NCBI GenBank assembly: GCA_037501455.1
Contig: CM074863.1
Location: 7,250,001 to 7,314,000 of the forward strand
Source: Lantana camara
Lineage: Eukaryota > Streptophyta > Magnoliopsida > Lamiales > Verbenaceae
Direction: 5' to 3'
Length of the DNA stretch: 64,000 bases
Shown here: piece by piece, positions 60,158 to 64,000 of the stretch
Position numbering within the stretch: the stretch's first letter is position 1
How the letters are laid out: each line of letters starts with the position of its first letter
The notes under the pieces: model-generated
Databases searched by the model: none
What the model was told of the DNA's origin: nothing
Seen by the model: the letters and a program-made list of their open reading frames with translations, nothing else
Program-made: the position numbers and the translations under genes

Positions 60158-60619
60158 TGGGCTCGCAACACATTCGTATACATGCTCGAAGCATGCTGTG
60201 GTCGGACTAACAAAGAGTGTGGCAACCGAGTTGGGACAATTTGGTATTAGAGTTAATTCTGTGGCACCTTCTGCAGTGTCAACGCCTTTGGCAAAAAACT
60301 TCCTTGCGGTGGACGATGAAAATTTTGCGAACATGGCTAATTCTATATCAAACCTCAAAGGTACAATTCTATATTTGTTAAAAAGAATTTCTCAATTTAA
60401 CATATAAAAACAATTTCAAAAAGAAGAGATTAATCACTTATATTCATTCTTTTCATTCGAATAGGAACTATTTTGAAGGCTGATGATATTGCCAATGCAG
60501 CCCTTTTTTTGGCGAGTGATGAGGCAAGCTTTATAAGTGGACATAATTTAATCGTTGACGGAGGCTACACTATAACTAGTTCTGCATTTAATTTGTTTAA
60601 GTATCCTGAATCCTCGTGA
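59592..60619 (+). CDS. Short-chain dehydrogenase/reductase, SDR copy 4 (mosaic)
   Basis: Exons 59592-59635, 59723-60360 and 60465-60619; 278 residues. Residues 1-161 equal those of copy 2. From residue 162 the protein diverges ([19 protein letters not shown] and on), with many substitutions around residues 198-235, the region that in this family forms the substrate-binding lid. Tyr167, Lys171 and the end FKYPESS are conserved. Intron 2 is 104 bases against 93 in the others and aligns only partly. The gene therefore joins the array-type 5' half to a 3' half of a different paralogue, yet remains in frame with good splice sites. Substrate preference may differ from copies 1-3 (inference). A poly(A) signal candidate lies at 60812-60817. 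Confidence 0.93.
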
Positions 60620-61653
60620 TTAATGTTGTATGTTTAAGGAGAAATTCCATGTATGATCAGATTCAGGGCAGAGTCTGCAGAAGGCTAAGTAATAAACCGC
60701 TCCATTATGAGTTTTGCCAAGTTATTTCGATGTAGCACCTAATTTGTAACATGAAGCTTTGTATAATGGAATTAGCATGCCTCCAATTGGAGAATATTTC
60801 GAGTTTAAAGAAATAAACACTGATTATTTGTCATATTGAATCAATAAACAATAGGACAATTACAAATATCTCTTCAGGTTTGATCTAATTAAAAAAATTA
60901 TAGTTGATTAATTACGAAAAACACTCGAGTCACTAAAGTTTAAACAATGGTTATGAAATCACCTTGACAAATTACAAGTAGCAACTAGTTCAAGATGTTT
61001 TTGTATAATTTCTCAACCACAGAGAGTTTTACACTTTTGGGGTATTCATAATTATCTCTTATTTTCAACTATCGAGTAAAATGAATATATAACGACAGTG
61101 GTTCGCTTGACTCAAATAGTTATGGGTTGTGTAATTGTGGATTGTTTCTCCAAGACAATGACACTTGATTCGAATCTCTCTGGCCACAGTTCTCTGTTGG
61201 TAGCTCCTCTGTAAATTCCAAAAAATTTGCACCTATTAATAGTCCAAACAGGGTCCCGTAAATTCCGAATGGTAAGTGGTATGCCTTGAATTTCGAGATG
61301 GGAAAGCCACCCTTGCTCCAAAAAAGAAAGAGTAGAATGAATATACAATATATGTCCACTTCTATTCAAAAATACGAGAACCAACAGTGATTATAACTCC
61401 AATAAATCGGGAACAAAATAATAACAGAATTTCTAAATCCCATTAGCTGTTCAAGATGAAATGTTGGTGGAATAATTGACTGGATTGAGAGGGATTGATG
61501 AATTTTATACAATTTCTCAACAGTTCTCATTTATTTCTCTAAAAAGAGAAAAGAAGAAAAATCCAAATACCACAATCCCAATAGTATGTATACATTTGAT
61601 ATCCATCAACCTCCATTACACCACTGACCACTCTCATTTGCCTCAATAGATGT
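60620..61653. other. Convergent intergenic region
   Basis: This holds the 3' ends of SDR copy 4 and of the - strand amidohydrolase (AATAAA on the - strand at 61530-61535). A SINE-like stretch with a B-box-like cttgattcgaatctc lies at about 61105-61195. Two short - strand frames (61112-61384) have no recognisable domain. Confidence 0.5.
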
Positions 61654-64000
61654 CTATGCACTATTTGAATTTTGAGCATGAGTATCCAAGTATGCAAGTG
61701 CAACTGCAGCATGTAGAGAAGCTCCCACCGGAAGAACATTTTCATCAATGACAAATTGGGGCGAGTGCAGTCCTTTTGGGGATTTCATCGACTCGTTTCT
61801 TGCTCCGATCATGAAGAAAGCTGCCGGCATTTTCTGTGAGTAAAAGCTGAAGTCTTCAGCTGCCATAATCATGGGGAAGAGCTGCACGTTTTGCTCCCCG
61901 AGCAAGTTTTCTCCTACGCTTTTAGCATGTTCATACATAGTCAGATGATTGATGGTTGGTGGATATGGTATCAGTTTATCCTCCATGAAGTCAACAACAG
62001 CAGAACATTGATGCACTGCTGCTTGAGTTTCTATCACCTGTAAAATTGTTTCATAATTAGAAATATCTAGCATATCCTAAGACAAGGGTTAATTACATAC
62101 ATTGACATATAACTTTCCTTGAGGTTTGAGAAATGACAAAAACTTCCCGTGTCATATTTTAGGATTTGGCCCAATACGCGCTATTATAGCCATAAATTTA
62201 AAGTCAAATATTGACAAGTGCGTGCCAAGGGCAGAATAGGGTACTCATAAAAAAATAGAGATCAAATCATCTAAACGGAAGGATCCAAGGATGTTGCTGA
62301 AATGTTGTCGCCTTCCACATTTTTGGTACTGTTTTGATCAACTTATGTTACTGGTGTAGATGGTGAATGCTAGTGAACGACTATCATTTACTAACACTAT
62401 GTTCGGTTCTAGGGATCCTGAGAAAACAGAATACTAACAAAAAGAAAAGGAAAGGAAAGGAAAACCAAAATCCTGGAACCAAACATATTGCAAGGAAAAT
62501 GTATGTGAAGGCATTGGGTAATTAGTTTGTATTTCATCCAAGCCTAAACCCACAATTACGTGATCTATGTTTCTCACTTGTGCCATAAAAAATCTGATAC
62601 ATACCTCTTTAATCCTTTGCTTAAGGTAGGAATAGCTCTCACGACTCAAGTACCGGAAAGTCCCACCAAATTCAACAGTTTCAGAAATCACATTTAATGC
62701 ATCACCACCTCGCACATATCCAATTGAGATTACCTAGTATCATTGCACATTAAAAAAAAACAATAATAAACAAAGAACACAAATTTTGATAACAAAAACT
62801 GTACCCTGGCCTCTAGCGGATCAGTTTCTCGTGAAACAATATGTTGGAGTGCAATGACAGCCATAGAAAGAGCAAGAATAGGATCTGTAGTTGTATGCGG
62901 GCTCGCTGCATGCCCACCTTTTCCTTTAATTATTACGGAAAACCTCCCAGATCCAGCGAGCATTGGACCAGGTTTGGCACTTACAGTACCAGTTGGTATT
63001 AGAGGGTCAACATGTAATCCAAAAATGGCTTTAACTCCATCCAGTGCTCCTTCTTTTATCATATAATACGCACCGCCTTTACCTTCTTCCGCAGGTTGGA
63101 ACACAAGTTTAACAGTGCCCTTACAATTAATAACGAAGTATTAGAAAATCCAGATCACACGAAATAAAAACACCATAACTTTTTCTTAGTGTAAAAGATT
63201 ATATTTTTACCTTCAATTTTCCACGGTTGTTCTGTAATAATTTGGCTGCTCCAAGCAACATTGTGACATGAGCATCGTGGCCGCAAGCGTGCATTTTGCC
63301 ATCAATTTTGCTCTTATGCTCCCATTCGATTAATTCCTGTATAGGAAAGTTAGGTGCATTAGTATATTGTACCATTCAGGTATTTCAGAGAACACATAAA
63401 CCTCATAAACCTTTCAAATAAGATTAATGCAGACAGGGACGACTCCATTTTCTAAAACAGAGTTTCAAATGACAAGCGAAACAGATTAATCAGATTAGAT
63501 TCACTAAATTAAACATGACAAGCGAAACCAATCTACGTAATTTCCAAAACAGGTTTAGCTACTGATGGTTTTATGATTGACTTCATAGAGGACAGTGATT
63601 GAGAGTATGAGACATAATCTAGCTCCCAAAAGAGTTCCAGCTATAGCCCTGAAAGATACCAAATAGCTCAATTAACAATTGCTTAGAACAAAAGAGTGCA
63701 AAGATAACCTGAATTGGTAGGGCATCCATGTCTGCTCTAAGAGCGAACCAGGGTTGAACACCAGAGCCAATAGTGGCCACCACTCCCGTTTCAGCAACAG
63801 GCCACTCATACTCAATACCCAGTGAGTCAAGCTCACTTCTAATGAGTTGACTCGTTTTCTTCTCTTGAAATGCCAATTCCGGGTACTCATGGAGTCTCCT
63901 ACGAACCCTTTTCAACCAGTCCATGAACTCTGCATCCCTCGCCGATTCCAACAGCTCCCGATTCAGTGACTCGGTTGTCAGAGCCCATAAGCCATTGTAG
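61654..64000 (-). CDS. IAA-amino acid hydrolase ILR1-like (M20D amidohydrolase), 5' end outside window
   Basis: Five exons on the - strand: 63709-64000 (open to the window edge), 63211-63336, 62805-63119, 62605-62733 and 61654-62037. All introns are GT-AG and phase 0. Visible motifs: [11 protein letters not shown] (end of first exon), ACGHDAH with the metal-binding Cys and His (second exon), [11 protein letters not shown] (third), [15 protein letters not shown] (third), [14 protein letters not shown] (fourth), [13 protein letters not shown] and HSPQFVIDE (fifth). Family members cleave amide conjugates of auxin, and in some cases of jasmonate, using a metal cofactor, typically in the endoplasmic reticulum. 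The C-terminus reads HAQNSNSA and lacks the KDEL/HDEL-type retention signal known from several members. About 415 residues are seen; the missing N-terminus would carry the signal peptide. It is convergent with SDR copy 4. Confidence 0.93.
62150..62415. repeat. Repeat in amidohydrolase intron 4 shared with the array spacers
   Basis: It lies in the 567-base intron 62038-62604 and aligns with 5545-5926, 22948-23329 and 40363-40744. It includes a poly-purine stretch just downstream at 62440-62465. Confidence 0.65.

Overview
The window is nuclear DNA of a flowering plant, probably a eudicot. The evidence is GT-AG introns, AT-rich spacers full of solo LTRs, SINE, L1-type, hAT-like and foldback elements, and two families typical of plants: an NAD-dependent short-chain dehydrogenase/reductase (SDR) of the secoisolariciresinol/borneol dehydrogenase-like type, and an IAA-amino-acid-hydrolase-like M20 amidohydrolase. 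An asterid is a guess from the protein flavour only.

The main structure is a direct tandem array. A segment R (about 1.2 kb: SDR promoter, exon 1, intron 1 and most of exon 2) occurs four times. A segment S (about 16 kb: the SDR 3' end plus transposon-filled spacer) occurs three times, in the order R-S-R-S-R-S-R. The units are 1912-19316, 19317-36715 and 36716-58957, plus a terminal R at 58958 to about 60157. Each R carries an apparently intact three-exon SDR gene on the + strand (2548-3564, 19950-20966, 37366-38382, 59592-60619), each encoding 278 residues. Copies 1-3 are almost identical. Copy 4 matches them up to about 60157 and then becomes a clearly diverged paralogue, so it is a mosaic at the edge of the array.

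Each spacer holds, in order: a SINE, an AT-rich degenerate repeat, a fragment resembling an intron of the neighbouring amidohydrolase, a hAT-like element containing an L1-type retroposon, a tandem row of GATC-rich hairpins, an LTR relic, two nested solo LTRs, a decayed direct copy of the SDR promoter split by a second L1-type retroposon, a MULE-like element, a small MITE, an 847-bp solo LTR, a foldback MITE, and an inverted decayed copy of the SDR core promoter and start codon. Unit 3 alone has two further solo LTRs with target duplications (44843-46774 and 52090-54751), whose empty sites are visible in units 1 and 2. Unit 3 also keeps 174 bp and 33 bp that units 1 and 2 have both lost.

Left of the array (1-1911) is a broken Ty3/gypsy-type gag reading frame with LTR-like sequence. 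Right of it, tail to tail with SDR copy 4, is an ILR1-like amidohydrolase on the - strand (61654 to beyond 64000) whose 5' end is outside the window. The four SDR genes presumably raise the dosage of one oxidoreductase of specialised metabolism; nothing in the sequence fixes its substrate.
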